Shown here in pieces: positions 8,784 through 16,710 of a stretch of DNA of 64,000 bases. Under the pieces are notes generated by a model, which did no database searches, was not told the DNA's origin, and saw nothing but the letters and a program-made list of their open reading frames with translations. The position numbers were made by a program, and so were the translations under genes. The stretch spans positions 3,667,501 to 3,731,500 of the forward strand of contig NZ_BLIN01000005.1 in NCBI RefSeq assembly GCF_009811555.1. Direction: 5' to 3'. The first letter of the stretch is position 1, and the number at the start of each line of letters is the position of its first letter. This DNA comes from Streptomyces caniferus. GTDB lineage: Bacteria > Actinomycetota > Actinomycetes > Streptomycetales > Streptomycetaceae.

Positions 8784-9260
8784 TCAGTCCAGGGGGAGGT
8801 CCAGTTCACCGACGATCTGAGGGCCGCTCGTCTCTCCGGTCGGGCGGAAACCGAGCCGGAGATAAAACCGCTCGGGCCCGTGCTCGCCCGGAACCCAGCT
8901 CACGGTGGCGCGTGTCTGCCCACGCCTCCGAAACTCCTCACACACGGCCTCCACGGCGAACCGGCCGTACCCGTGCCCCTGGTGGCCCGCGGCTATGTTC
9001 AGCCGCCAGATGCCGGAGCGCAGTCTGTCCTCCAGGTTGTCGGGGTCGAAGCGCACCAGAAAGAAACCCATGACGAAGCCCACGAGTTGCTCACCGTCGA
9101 AGATCAACCGAGGCCAGGCGACCTCGGGTTGCGCATACGCCTCCGCCAGCGACCGCGCAACCGGCGCCACCAGCCCCTCCTGGTCAGGCCGAACCTTCAG
9201 CCGGCACGCGGCTTCCACGTTGTCCGGAGTGACCTTCTCCAGGCGCAGCGATGACGTCAT
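8784..9260 (-). CDS. GNAT family N-acetyltransferase
   Basis: 158 residues. The acetyl-CoA motif A is seen as IAAGHQGHGYGRFAVEAV near residue 100, followed by a C-terminal ERFYLRLGFRPTGE that closes the fold. The N-terminus (SLRLEKVTPDNVEAACRLKV) resembles polyamine/spermidine acetyltransferases. ATG at 9260 chosen because the 68 residues upstream in the same frame are Arg/Leu/Pro repeats derived from a purine-rich DNA tract. Substrate unproven; no operon partner. Confidence 0.8.
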   Translation of the reverse strand: MTSSLRLEKVTPDNVEAACRLKVRPDQEGLVAPVARSLAEAYAQPEVAWPRLIFDGEQLVGFVMGFFLVRFDPDNLEDRLRSGIWRLNIAAGHQGHGYGRFAVEAVCEEFRRRGQTRATVSWVPGEHGPERFYLRLGFRPTGETSGPQIVGELDLPLD

Positions 9261-9326
9261 GCCGGCAACGTACCCGTCACCCAGGAGGAGGTCGACGGGA
9301 TAAGCCTCACCTGCCGCGCACCCACG

Positions 9327-9428
9327 GCGGGGAAGGAGGGGGTGGAGGCGACGGAGGCGGAGGTGGAGGCGGAGGCGGCGGAGGTGGAGGCGGCGGGAGG
9401 GTGGGGAGGGGAGGGGAGGGGAGGGGAG
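9327..9428. repeat. GA-rich, G-quadruplex-prone tract
   Basis: About 100 bases made almost only of G and A on the plus strand (GGAGGCGGAGGTGGAGGC then GGGGAGGGGAGGGGAGGGG). It lies directly upstream of the GNAT gene on the strand opposite its coding strand. It is part of the 360-bp gap 9261-9620, which shows no convincing gene. Confidence 0.75.
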
Positions 9429-9620
9429 ACCCTCCGGGCAGCGGTCCGAGTCACGGGGGCGCACAGGCGCTTGGCGTGTCAGTGGCCCTTGTCGTGGGTG
9501 GGTATGGGGCGCGGGCGGTGCCAGTCCTGGGGGCGGGTCGGCGGGCCCTGGGTGCCGTGGCTGCGCCTCAGGGGGCGGTTCCGGGTGGTGCCGGGGAGGG
9601 GATGGCGGGGGTGTGCGTAC

Positions 9621-10136
9621 TCATGGCGGGCCATGGGACAGCGGCCTTTCCGGTCGGGGGAGGGTGCGACGGCCCGGTCGGAGGAGTCGACGGGCGGCCG
9701 GTTCGTTGACCCGGGCGGTAGGGCGATGGGCGACGCCGAGGGCGAGGAAGGTGGTGGTCGCTGCGTCGGGGAGCGGTGCGACGTCGGAGTACCGCAGCGT
9801 GCGGATGCCCAGGAGGACGGCGGCAACCATCAGGAGCAGGACGACGGCCGATCTCATCGGCATCACCGGAGCAACAGGGATCGCTGAGAGCTCAGGGGTC
9901 ACAGGGATCGCTGGGACTGTGGGGGCCACTGGGATCCCAGGGGTCGCGAGGGCCGCAGGGAGCACGAGGATCGCTGGAGCCGCAGGGACCACAAGGGTTG
10001 CGAGGACCGCTGGGAGCGCGATGGCCGCTGGGGGCGCCGATGGCCTCGGCCGGGAGGGCGCCACTGGTGCCCCTTGACTCGAAGCCGGGGCAGGTGGGGC
10101 GTCTGATGGCTGTGACACGGGCCCCACGCTAGGCAC
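9621..10136 (-). CDS. hypothetical Pro/Ala/Val repeat protein with one membrane helix (doubtful)
   Basis: 171-residue frame: a Pro/Ser-rich start, about 55 residues with a three-residue rhythm (IPVAPTVPAIPV), one hydrophobic helix (SAVVLLLMVAAVLLG) and a polar tail. The DNA under the repeat has a 9-base period, so other frames also look periodic: the plus strand reads as collagen-like G-x-y triplets (GSQGSRGPQGARG). Third-position GC is lower than in neighbours and no good ribosome binding site is seen. Either strand, or none, may be translated. Confidence 0.3.
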   Translation of the reverse strand: MPSVGPVSQPSDAPPAPASSQGAPVAPSRPRPSAPPAAIALPAVLATLVVPAAPAILVLPAALATPGIPVAPTVPAIPVTPELSAIPVAPVMPMRSAVVLLLMVAAVLLGIRTLRYSDVAPLPDAATTTFLALGVAHRPTARVNEPAARRLLRPGRRTLPRPERPLSHGPP

Positions 10137-10375
10137 GTATACGGCAAACGGCTTGTTTTGTGGTCTCAGTGGGTGAATCTGTGCCGCTTCGCTGGACGAA
10201 GGGCCCGCGCCTCCCGTCGATAAGGGGAGGGCCCTTCGTCAGTAGGGGGAGGGCCACCCGTCGGCAGGGGGAGTGCCACCGATCCGCTTCGTAGTGGGTG
10301 GGGGTCGCGCCTCCCCTCCATGGGCGCGAGTCCACGTCTCTTTCCGCCGGCCGTGGGCGGGCTCGCGCCTCTTCT

Positions 10376-10515
10376 CGCCGTGGGCGGGCTCCCCCGGATG
10401 GGAGCGGGATCCCCCCGCTGGGAGCTGGGATCCCCCGATGGGCGGGCTCCCCCCGCTGGGAGCGGGACCCCCCGACGGGACGCCTCTCCCCCGATGGGCG
10501 GGCTCCCCGTCCCAT
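10376..10515. repeat. GC-rich tandem repeats
   Basis: Several copies of a unit near GATGGGCGGGCTCCCC and CGCTGGGAGCGGGA. The surrounding gap 10137-10587 holds further short G/C repeats (GGGGGAGGGCC-like at 10215-10265) and no convincing gene. Confidence 0.7.
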
Positions 10516-10587
10516 ATGGCGCGGGCGCCCCCGTAGGCGCCGGCTGCCCGGGCAGCACGGGGGCCGCCCTGGGGGCCTGCCGGCCGC

Positions 10588-11121
10588 TCAGCGAGTGGCT
10601 GCCGGGACGCCCAGCGCTTCGTGCCACCACAGGTCGCGGCCCGGCTTCCAGGAGACCGGGCGCGAGCACCGGTTCACCACCAGCACCGTGCGGTCCGGCA
10701 CGCCCCCCGCGGCCGCGCCCCGTGCCAGCGCATGGTCCAGCAGCGCCTTCACCGGCCGTACGGCCCCGTCCCAGAACGCCGCATCGGCCGTGATCAGTAC
10801 CCGCGCGGAGGACTCACGGGTCCGCGCGACCAGTTCGGGCACAGTTAACGAGACCGGCAGCGTGGTGCGTATCGCGTCCAGCCGGCCGCAGGCGAGCGTG
10901 GCGATCACCGACTCGGGCACCAGCGGAAGATGCACCGCGACCCGGTCACCGGCCCGCACCCCGAGCCGGGTGAGCGCGGCCGCGGCCCGCCCGGCCTGGT
11001 CCAGGAGCATGCCGTGCGTCAACTCCTCCTGGCGCCCGGGCTCCCCGCTCCAGGTGAGGGCGATTCGCGACGCCTCCGGTTCCTGCACTTCCCGGGCGTC
11101 ATCTGCATGCTCTGAGGTCAT
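10588..11121 (-). CDS. truncated AMP-binding (acetyl-CoA synthetase-like) protein
   Basis: About 177 residues matching only the N-terminal third of acyl/acetyl-CoA synthetases: LGVRAGDRVAVHLPLVPESV, then ARVLITADAAFWDGAVRPVK and GRDLWWHEAL. It stops before the ATP/AMP-binding motifs, so it cannot be a working ligase alone. GC-rich repeats begin right after the stop, suggesting loss of the rest. Start uncertain: an in-frame ATG at 11154 would add a MIYILIRMLRR extension; neither has a clear ribosome binding site. Either a decayed gene or a small domain retained for another use. Confidence 0.5.
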   Translation of the reverse strand: MTSEHADDAREVQEPEASRIALTWSGEPGRQEELTHGMLLDQAGRAAAALTRLGVRAGDRVAVHLPLVPESVIATLACGRLDAIRTTLPVSLTVPELVARTRESSARVLITADAAFWDGAVRPVKALLDHALARGAAAGGVPDRTVLVVNRCSRPVSWKPGRDLWWHEALGVPAATR

Positions 11122-11154
11122 ACGGCGCAACATGCGGATCAGGATGTAGATCAT

Positions 11155-11538
11155 CGATCAACGTTCGCTGAACGTCCGCTGTATGAGGCCCGCGTTCGTC
11201 TCGCTGCCGCGGCCGGGCGGCACCACTCGTCCCGGACTTCCGTCCGGTCTCCGGCCGGGTCCGCCCACGTGGCCTGCGCCTGTCGCCCAAGTCTTCCTGC
11301 CCTTTCCCTGGGTATTCCATCCCCCCTCTCTCTGCCCTTTGTCACTTTGTCTGGAACCCCTGGAACCCCAATAGCCCCAGTAGCCCCCGGACGCTCCGGA
11401 CGCCCGCAACTTCCGTACCTGACCCCGCTTCCCTGACCGCTTCGATGGCCGCTTCGATGACCGCCTCGCGCTCACCCGGGCGCAGGGTCTCGGCCGGGAC
11501 CGTCGATTCAGGAACGCAGCCGCCCACCGGCCGCGCGC
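11155..11538. other. intergenic region without a gene
   Basis: Gap of 384 bp between two minus-strand genes. It contains pyrimidine-rich stretches and short repeats around 11350-11390 (TGGAACCCC twice). No supported coding sequence or hairpin terminator was seen. Confidence 0.5.
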
Positions 11539-13044
11539 TCACCCCACGCTCGCGGCCACCGCGTCGTACCCCCCGACCACATCGCAGACGTCCCCGAACC
11601 CGCGTGCCTCCAGGAGTGCCGCCGCGATCACCGACCGGTTGCCGCTGCGGCAGTACAGGACCACCGGGCGGGCCGGGTCCAGCTCGTCGATGCGGTGCGG
11701 AAGTCCGGCCAGCGGGATGTTGCGGGCGCCGGGGAGGGCGCCGGCTTCGTACTCGGCCGGGTTACGGACATCGATCAGCTGGACAGCCGAGCGGGCACCG
11801 GCCGGGCAGGCACCCGAAAGCGAGGCATCGGGCGACAGGGCATCCGGCGATGAGGCTTCGCCCGCAAGGACATCGAGCGGGCGGCCGTCCGCCGGGCCGG
11901 TAGCGGACATGTCAGGCTGCGGCAGAGGCAGTTCGTCATGGCGGACGCGGTGGCTGCGGCGGGCGAGGGTGGGCGTGCGGTCCAGTACGGCGGCCGGGTC
12001 GGGCAGATGGCCGAGGACGTGGTCGTAGCCGATGCGGGCGAGGCGGAGGCGGGCCTCCTGCTCCGTGCCGGGGTCGGCGAGCAGCACGATGGGGGTGCCC
12101 GGGGCGACCACGCTGCCGGCGTACTCCGCGAACCGGGTGTCCAGGCTCGTATGGAGCGAACCGGCCAGGTGGGCGCGCGTGTAGGCGGCCAGGGGGCGGC
12201 AGTCGAGGAGGACGGCGCCCTGCCGGTCGCGGGCCGCGAGGGCCTCGTCCAGGGTGAGGGCGGGCGGCGGACCGGGCTCCAGGAGGGGGTGGCCGTCGCG
12301 GTTGAGGGCCGCGTCATGCGCGAAGTACCCGGGGGCGGTGGGCTGTCCCGCGGTGACCAGCCGGACGAAGTCGGCCTCCGGCATGGGCTGGAGGGCGTAG
12401 TTGAAGCGGCGTTGGTCGCCGATGGTGGAACTGGTCTCGCTGGAAAGACTGCGGCCGCAGGCGGAGCCGGCGCCGTGTGCGGGAAAGACCCGGGTCGCGT
12501 CCGGGAGGGTCATGAGTTTGGTGTGCAGGGAGCGGTGCAGACGGGCGGCCATGTCCTGCGAGGAGTGCCCGGCGGCGGACAGCAGGTCGGGGCGGCCGAC
12601 ATCGCCGACGAAGAGGGTGTCGCCGGTGAGCACGCCGAAGGGCACCTCGTCGTCGGGGTGTTCGTGGATGACCAGGCAGATGGATTCGAGGGTGTGGCCG
12701 GGGGTGGCGAGGACGGTGAGGGTGACCCCTGCGCCGTCGTCCGGTCCGAGGGAGATCCGCTCGCCGTCCCGTAACCGCCGTATGGGGAAGCCGGTTTGGG
12801 CGGCTTCGCCGAAGGCGATGGCGGCGTCGGTGGCCCGTGCGAGTTCGAGGTGGCCGGAGAGGAAGTCGGCGTGAATGTGCGTCTCGATGACGAGTTCGAT
12901 GCGCAGGCCGGCGGCTTCCGCGTCGTGCAGGTACTCGTCGATATCGCGGCGCGGGTCGACGAGGACGGCGCGTCCGGTGGCCTTGTCGCCGATCAGATAC
13001 GACGCCTGGGAGAGGCAGTCGAGGTAGTACTGCGCGAAGTGCAC
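11539..13044 (-). CDS. metallo-beta-lactamase/double rhodanese protein (persulfide dioxygenase-like)
   Basis: 501-residue cytosolic protein. Residues 1-240 are an ETHE1-type metallo-beta-lactamase domain with the metal motif ETHIHADFLSGH, ATPGHTLES and FPAHGAGSACG. Two rhodanese domains follow: the first lacks the catalytic Cys (PIVLLADPGTE), the last keeps it (PVVLYCRSGNRS). Such proteins oxidise glutathione or mycothiol persulfide made by sulfide:quinone oxidoreductase and move sulfane sulfur. GTG start at 13044. Divergent from gntR-tauE-sqr, which fits a sulfide-detoxification pathway. The first frame continues far upstream but that part is shadow of gntR. Confidence 0.88.
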   Translation of the reverse strand: MHFAQYYLDCLSQASYLIGDKATGRAVLVDPRRDIDEYLHDAEAAGLRIELVIETHIHADFLSGHLELARATDAAIAFGEAAQTGFPIRRLRDGERISLGPDDGAGVTLTVLATPGHTLESICLVIHEHPDDEVPFGVLTGDTLFVGDVGRPDLLSAAGHSSQDMAARLHRSLHTKLMTLPDATRVFPAHGAGSACGRSLSSETSSTIGDQRRFNYALQPMPEADFVRLVTAGQPTAPGYFAHDAALNRDGHPLLEPGPPPALTLDEALAARDRQGAVLLDCRPLAAYTRAHLAGSLHTSLDTRFAEYAGSVVAPGTPIVLLADPGTEQEARLRLARIGYDHVLGHLPDPAAVLDRTPTLARRSHRVRHDELPLPQPDMSATGPADGRPLDVLAGEASSPDALSPDASLSGACPAGARSAVQLIDVRNPAEYEAGALPGARNIPLAGLPHRIDELDPARPVVLYCRSGNRSVIAAALLEARGFGDVCDVVGGYDAVAASVG

Positions 13045-13122
13045 GGTCGGCCTCCAGGGGTGCGCGGGGCCCGTACGCGGCGGCTGGGCCCCTTCGGGCG
13101 GGTGCGTTGTGCGGATGCACGG

Positions 13123-13134
13123 ATGTACGTACAT
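13123..13134. promoter_or_regulatory. 12-bp palindrome, candidate GntR operator
   Basis: Perfect palindrome ATGTACGTACAT in the 408-bp divergent region between the persulfide dioxygenase-like gene and gntR. It is 78 bp upstream of the minus-strand start. GntR regulators usually bind short palindromes of this kind; binding is inferred. The remainder of 13045-13452 shows no gene. Confidence 0.5.
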
Positions 13135-13452
13135 TAGGGAGCCGGGTGGCGGGCCACAAGCCGGGACCGTCGCCCCTGCACACCATGTGACGCCCCAACA
13201 GGCAGTCATCAGGCCCCAGCAACAGACGAGCAACAGACAAAACAGCAGGCCAAAAAGCAGGCAGGACACCGGCGCCAACGGGGCGTGCGTACTGCGCGGC
13301 CCGTGCGACGTCCTGTCCGCTGCCTCGCACGGCATCGGCCGGCTCGACTGCGCCCACCGGCTCGGTCGTACCGGCCGACTCGGCGCCATCGACCGGCTCG
13401 GCATCGACGACCGCACCCACCACCACCCCGTACGCCCGCGGAGGAAACCACC

Positions 13453-14253
13453 ATGACGACCGAGCCGCCGGACGGCGCGCACGGCCCGCGTCCCCTGGAC
13501 CGGCGCTCGCCGCTGCCCCTGTGGGCGCAGCTCTTCGACGATCTGCGCCGCCGGATGGAGAGCGGCGAATTCAGCGCGGAGTTCCCGGCCGAGCACCGGC
13601 TCACGGGAGAGTACGAGGTCAGCCGGCACACCGTCCGTGAGGCGCTGCGCAAACTGCGCGCCGACGGCCTGGTGATCGCCGAACGCGGCCGTACCAGCCG
13701 GCTGGACATTCGCCGCATACAGCAGCCGCTCGGCTCGCTCTACAGCCTCTTCCGCGAGCTGGAGGGCCAGGGCGTGGAGCAGCGCAGCGAGGTGCTGCGG
13801 CTGGAGCGCACAGTGGACGGGACGATCGCCGGGCATCTGGGGCTGGTTCCGGATGCGCCGCTGGTCGTACTGGAGCGGTTGCGGCTCGCGGACGGCGAAC
13901 CGCTCGCCCACGACACCGCGTATCTGCCCGCCGAGGTCGCCGAGCCGCTGCTGGAAGCCGACTTCGGGCACACCTCGCTCTACGGCGAGCTGACGCGGCG
14001 CTGCGGGGTGAAGGTCACCGGCGGGCAGGAGCGGATCCAGCCGTTCCTGCCGGACATCCGGCAGGCCTGGCTGCTGGGGCTGGCCGACCGGGAGGCGGCG
14101 TTCACCATCGAGCGGCTGGGGCGGGCCGGGGAGCGTCCGGTGGAGTGGCGCGAGACGGTGGTCCGCGGCGACCGGTTCGCCTTCGTCGCGGAGTGGTCCG
14201 GCGAGAGCCGGGCCGTCGCCCTGGCGCCACGGGCCTCGTGTCCGTCCTCATAG
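13453..14253 (+). CDS. GntR family (HutC-type) transcriptional regulator
   Basis: 266 residues. Winged helix at about residues 20-90 (EYEVSRHTVREALRKLRADGLV) and a UTRA ligand-binding domain from about 100 (SLYSLFRELEGQGVEQRSEV... VVLERLRLADGEPL). ATG start behind GGAGGAAACC. The last 16 bp overlap the next gene, so it is probably translated together with tauE and sqr. A palindrome in its own upstream region is the likely operator, suggesting autoregulation and control of the divergent persulfide dioxygenase gene. Ligand unknown; a sulfur metabolite is a guess from context. Confidence 0.88.
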   Translation: MTTEPPDGAHGPRPLDRRSPLPLWAQLFDDLRRRMESGEFSAEFPAEHRLTGEYEVSRHTVREALRKLRADGLVIAERGRTSRLDIRRIQQPLGSLYSLFRELEGQGVEQRSEVLRLERTVDGTIAGHLGLVPDAPLVVLERLRLADGEPLAHDTAYLPAEVAEPLLEADFGHTSLYGELTRRCGVKVTGGQERIQPFLPDIRQAWLLGLADREAAFTIERLGRAGERPVEWRETVVRGDRFAFVAEWSGESRAVALAPRASCPSS

Positions 14254-15305
14254 CCGCCGCGGCGCTGCCGTGCGGCCTGCTGATCGGGCTGCTGCTGGGT
14301 GCGCTCGGCGGCGGCGGATCCGTGCTGGCGGTGCCCGCGCTGGTCTACGTGCTGGGGCAGTCGCCGCACGAGGCGACGGCGGGCGCGCTGATAGTCGTCA
14401 CGGTCGGCGCGGTGACGGGGCTGGTCTGCCATGCCCGTGCCGGGCGGGTCCGGTGGGCGGCCGGTGCGGTCTTCGGGGCACTGGGCACGGCCGGCAGCTA
14501 CTTCGGCTCCCGGTGGAGCGCGGCGCTGGACCCCACGGTGCTGATGGCGGCCTTCGCGGGCCTGCTGCTCGTGGTGGCGGCGATGCTGGTGTCACGGGGG
14601 CTGCGCGAGCGACGGGCGGCGGACGGCGTTCGCCCCTTAGGGGTGTCCACGGAGACGGAGACGGTGCACTCGGTGGAAACGGTGCACCCGGAGGAGGGGA
14701 GGGATCCGGTGCCCTTACGTGACGTCCCGGAGCCCCGGACCTCCCACGAGGCCCCGGAGCCGGTGCCCTTACGTGGCGCCCCGGAACCCGCGGCCTCCCC
14801 CGGCACACCGGAAGCCACGCCCTCCCACGAGACCCCCGAGCCCCCCGAGCCCGCACGCTCCCCCGACACCGCTGGCCCGGCCCCCTGCCTCGACCGCCCC
14901 GCACACTCCGCACACTCCGCTCACCCCACCCGCCCCGTACGGTTCGCCCTGACCGCCTCCGCCGTCGGGCTCCTCACCGGCTTCTTCGGGGTCGGCGGCG
15001 GCTTCGTCGTCGTACCGGCCCTCACGCTGGTCCTGGGCCTGGAGATGCCGGTCGCGATCGGCACCTCGCTCCTCGTCATACTTCTCAACTCCCTCACGGC
15101 GCTGGGCACCAGGGCGGGCACCGGCTCCCTGGACTGGCCGCTGCTGGCCGGCTTCGCGGCCTGTGCGGCCCTCGGCAGCCACCTCGGCAACCGCCTCACC
15201 ACCCGCCTGCGCCCCCAGACCCTGACCACGGCCTTCGCGGGCCTCGTCACCGTCCTCGCCCTCACCATGGCGGCCACCGCCCTCCCCCGCCTCTGGAGCC
15301 CCTAG
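14238..15305 (+). CDS. TauE/SafE family sulfite/anion exporter
   Basis: 355 residues with two similar membrane halves, each starting with a glycine-rich loop (GALGGGGSVLAVPALVYVLG and FFGVGGGFVVVPALTLVLG). Family members export sulfite or sulfoacetate-type anions. GTG start at 14238 overlaps gntR by 16 bp. The cytoplasmic linker between the halves (about residues 135-235) is unusually long and rich in Pro/Glu, and contains a duplicated segment with VPLR-x-x-PEP. Lies in a gntR-tauE-sqr operon, fitting export of sulfite made during sulfide oxidation. Confidence 0.88.
   Translation: MSVLIAAAALPCGLLIGLLLGALGGGGSVLAVPALVYVLGQSPHEATAGALIVVTVGAVTGLVCHARAGRVRWAAGAVFGALGTAGSYFGSRWSAALDPTVLMAAFAGLLLVVAAMLVSRGLRERRAADGVRPLGVSTETETVHSVETVHPEEGRDPVPLRDVPEPRTSHEAPEPVPLRGAPEPAASPGTPEATPSHETPEPPEPARSPDTAGPAPCLDRPAHSAHSAHPTRPVRFALTASAVGLLTGFFGVGGGFVVVPALTLVLGLEMPVAIGTSLLVILLNSLTALGTRAGTGSLDWPLLAGFAACAALGSHLGNRLTTRLRPQTLTTAFAGLVTVLALTMAATALPRLWSP
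14707..14785 (+). repeat. direct repeat inside the tauE linker
   Basis: GGTGCCCTTACGTG occurs at about 14708 and again at about 14762, each followed by a similar CG-CCCGGA stretch, giving a 54-base period. It encodes two copies of a PVPLR-x-x-PEP peptide. Confidence 0.7.
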
Positions 15306-15400
15306 CCGCGCCGGCCCCCACGGGACCGCCCGTTCGCCCACCGTTCCGTCCCCTGTCCCCCAGTCCCCTCCCGTCCCACTCGCTCTCCAGGAGGAAGCAC

Positions 15401-16615
15401 ATGGCCCCCGCACCCGCCGCCCCGTCCCACCACCAGGTCCTCATCGTCGGCGGTGGCACCGCCGGCATCACCGTCGCCGCCCGGTTACGCCGCGCCGGAG
15501 TGCGCGGCATCGCGCTGCTGGAACCCTCCGAGACGCACTGGTACCAGCCGCTGTGGACGCTGGTCGGCGGCGGCCAGGCCCCGCTGCGCGCCGCGCTGCG
15601 CACCGAGGCGGACGTCATGCCGCCCGGCGTGCGCTGGCTGCGGGAGCGCGCCACCGCCGTGGACCCGACCGCCCGCACGGTCACCACGGCCTCCGGCCGG
15701 GTCCTCTCCTACGGGCGGCTGGTGCTCGCCCCCGGCCTGCAGCTCGACTGGGAGGGCGTTCCCGGCCTGGCCGAGGCCCTCGGCCACGGCGGGGTGAGCA
15801 GCAACTACCGGCCCGACCTCGCCCCGTTCACCTGGGAGGTGATCCGCAGGATGCGGAGCGGGACGGCCGTGTTCACCATGCCGTCCGGGCCGGTGAAGTG
15901 CGGTGGCGCCCCGCAGAAGATCGCGTATCTGGCGGCCGACCACTGGCGCAAGCGCGGCGTGCTGAGCGCGATCCGCACCATCCTGGTGCTCCCGGAGCCC
16001 GCGATGTTCAAGGTGCCGGTCTTTTCCCGCGCGCTGGCGGAGACGGCCCGGCGGTACGGCATCGAGGTGCGGCTGAGCTCGGAGATGACCCGGCTCGACG
16101 GCGCGGCCCGCGAGGCGGTGATCACCGACCACACCACGGGCAAGGACGAGACCGTCCACTACGACCTGCTGCACGCCGTGCCGCCGCAGCGCGCCCCGGA
16201 GTGGCTGGCCAAGGGGCCGCTGGCCGACCCCGACTCCCCGTACGGGTACGTCAAGGCCGACCGGGAGACCCTCCAACACCCCGATTTCCCGAACGTGTTC
16301 GTGCTCGGCGACGTCGCCAACCTGCCGACGTCCAAAACGGGTGCCGCGATCCGCAAGCAGGCCCCGGTCGTCGTCGCCAACCTCCTCGCCGGTCTGCGCG
16401 GACGGCCCGCCCCCGCCCGCTACGACGGCTACACCTCCTGCCCCCTGGTCACCGCCCGTCACAAGATGCTGCTCGCCGAGTTCGGCTACGACCTGCAGCC
16501 CACCCCCTCCATCCCCTTCATCGACACCACCCGGGAACGCACCGACATGTGGTTCCTCAAGCGCTATGGGCTGCCGCAGCTCTACTTCAAGGGCATGCTC
16601 AAGGGTCTGGCCTGA
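15401..16615 (+). CDS. sulfide:quinone oxidoreductase-type FAD protein
   Basis: 404-residue flavoprotein. FAD-binding Rossmann motif VLIVGGGTAGITVAAR (residues 13-28), second FAD stretch VFVLGDVANLPTSKTG, and two cysteines at positions expected for the redox pair: Cys167 in VKCGGAPQK and Cys347 in TSCPLVTA. Lacking the third cysteine of bacterial type I enzymes it resembles type II (mitochondrial-like) SQR, which makes glutathione or thiol persulfide while reducing quinone. The amphipathic C-terminus (WFLKRYGLPQLYFKGML) probably docks it on the membrane. ATG start after AGGAGGAAG. Last gene of gntR-tauE-sqr. Confidence 0.88.
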   Translation: MAPAPAAPSHHQVLIVGGGTAGITVAARLRRAGVRGIALLEPSETHWYQPLWTLVGGGQAPLRAALRTEADVMPPGVRWLRERATAVDPTARTVTTASGRVLSYGRLVLAPGLQLDWEGVPGLAEALGHGGVSSNYRPDLAPFTWEVIRRMRSGTAVFTMPSGPVKCGGAPQKIAYLAADHWRKRGVLSAIRTILVLPEPAMFKVPVFSRALAETARRYGIEVRLSSEMTRLDGAAREAVITDHTTGKDETVHYDLLHAVPPQRAPEWLAKGPLADPDSPYGYVKADRETLQHPDFPNVFVLGDVANLPTSKTGAAIRKQAPVVVANLLAGLRGRPAPARYDGYTSCPLVTARHKMLLAEFGYDLQPTPSIPFIDTTRERTDMWFLKRYGLPQLYFKGMLKGLA

Positions 16616-16629
16616 TCCGGTCGACGGCC

Positions 16630-16666
16630 GGGTGCGGCGGCGGGGCCCGGCCCCGCCGCCGCACCC
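16630..16666. terminator. shared terminator between convergent genes
   Basis: Perfect 16-bp stem GGGTGCGGCGGCGGGG / CCCCGCCGCCGCACCC with a 5-base loop, between sqr (plus) and the MerR-phosphatase gene (minus). Confidence 0.75.
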
Positions 16667-16710
16667 CCACCCCGCCCCACGGGCGCACGACGGGACGGTG
16701 GAGGCAGGCC

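Noticed and set aside
10166..10669. several overlapping ORFs of 87-283 codons in the repeat region
   Set aside because: They are made of Gly/Pro/Arg repeats from GC-rich tandem DNA, with no start context or conserved pattern.
13045..13971. N-terminal extension of the persulfide dioxygenase frame (810 residues in total)
   Set aside because: It runs antisense to gntR and has no family pattern; the conserved protein starts at GTG 13044.
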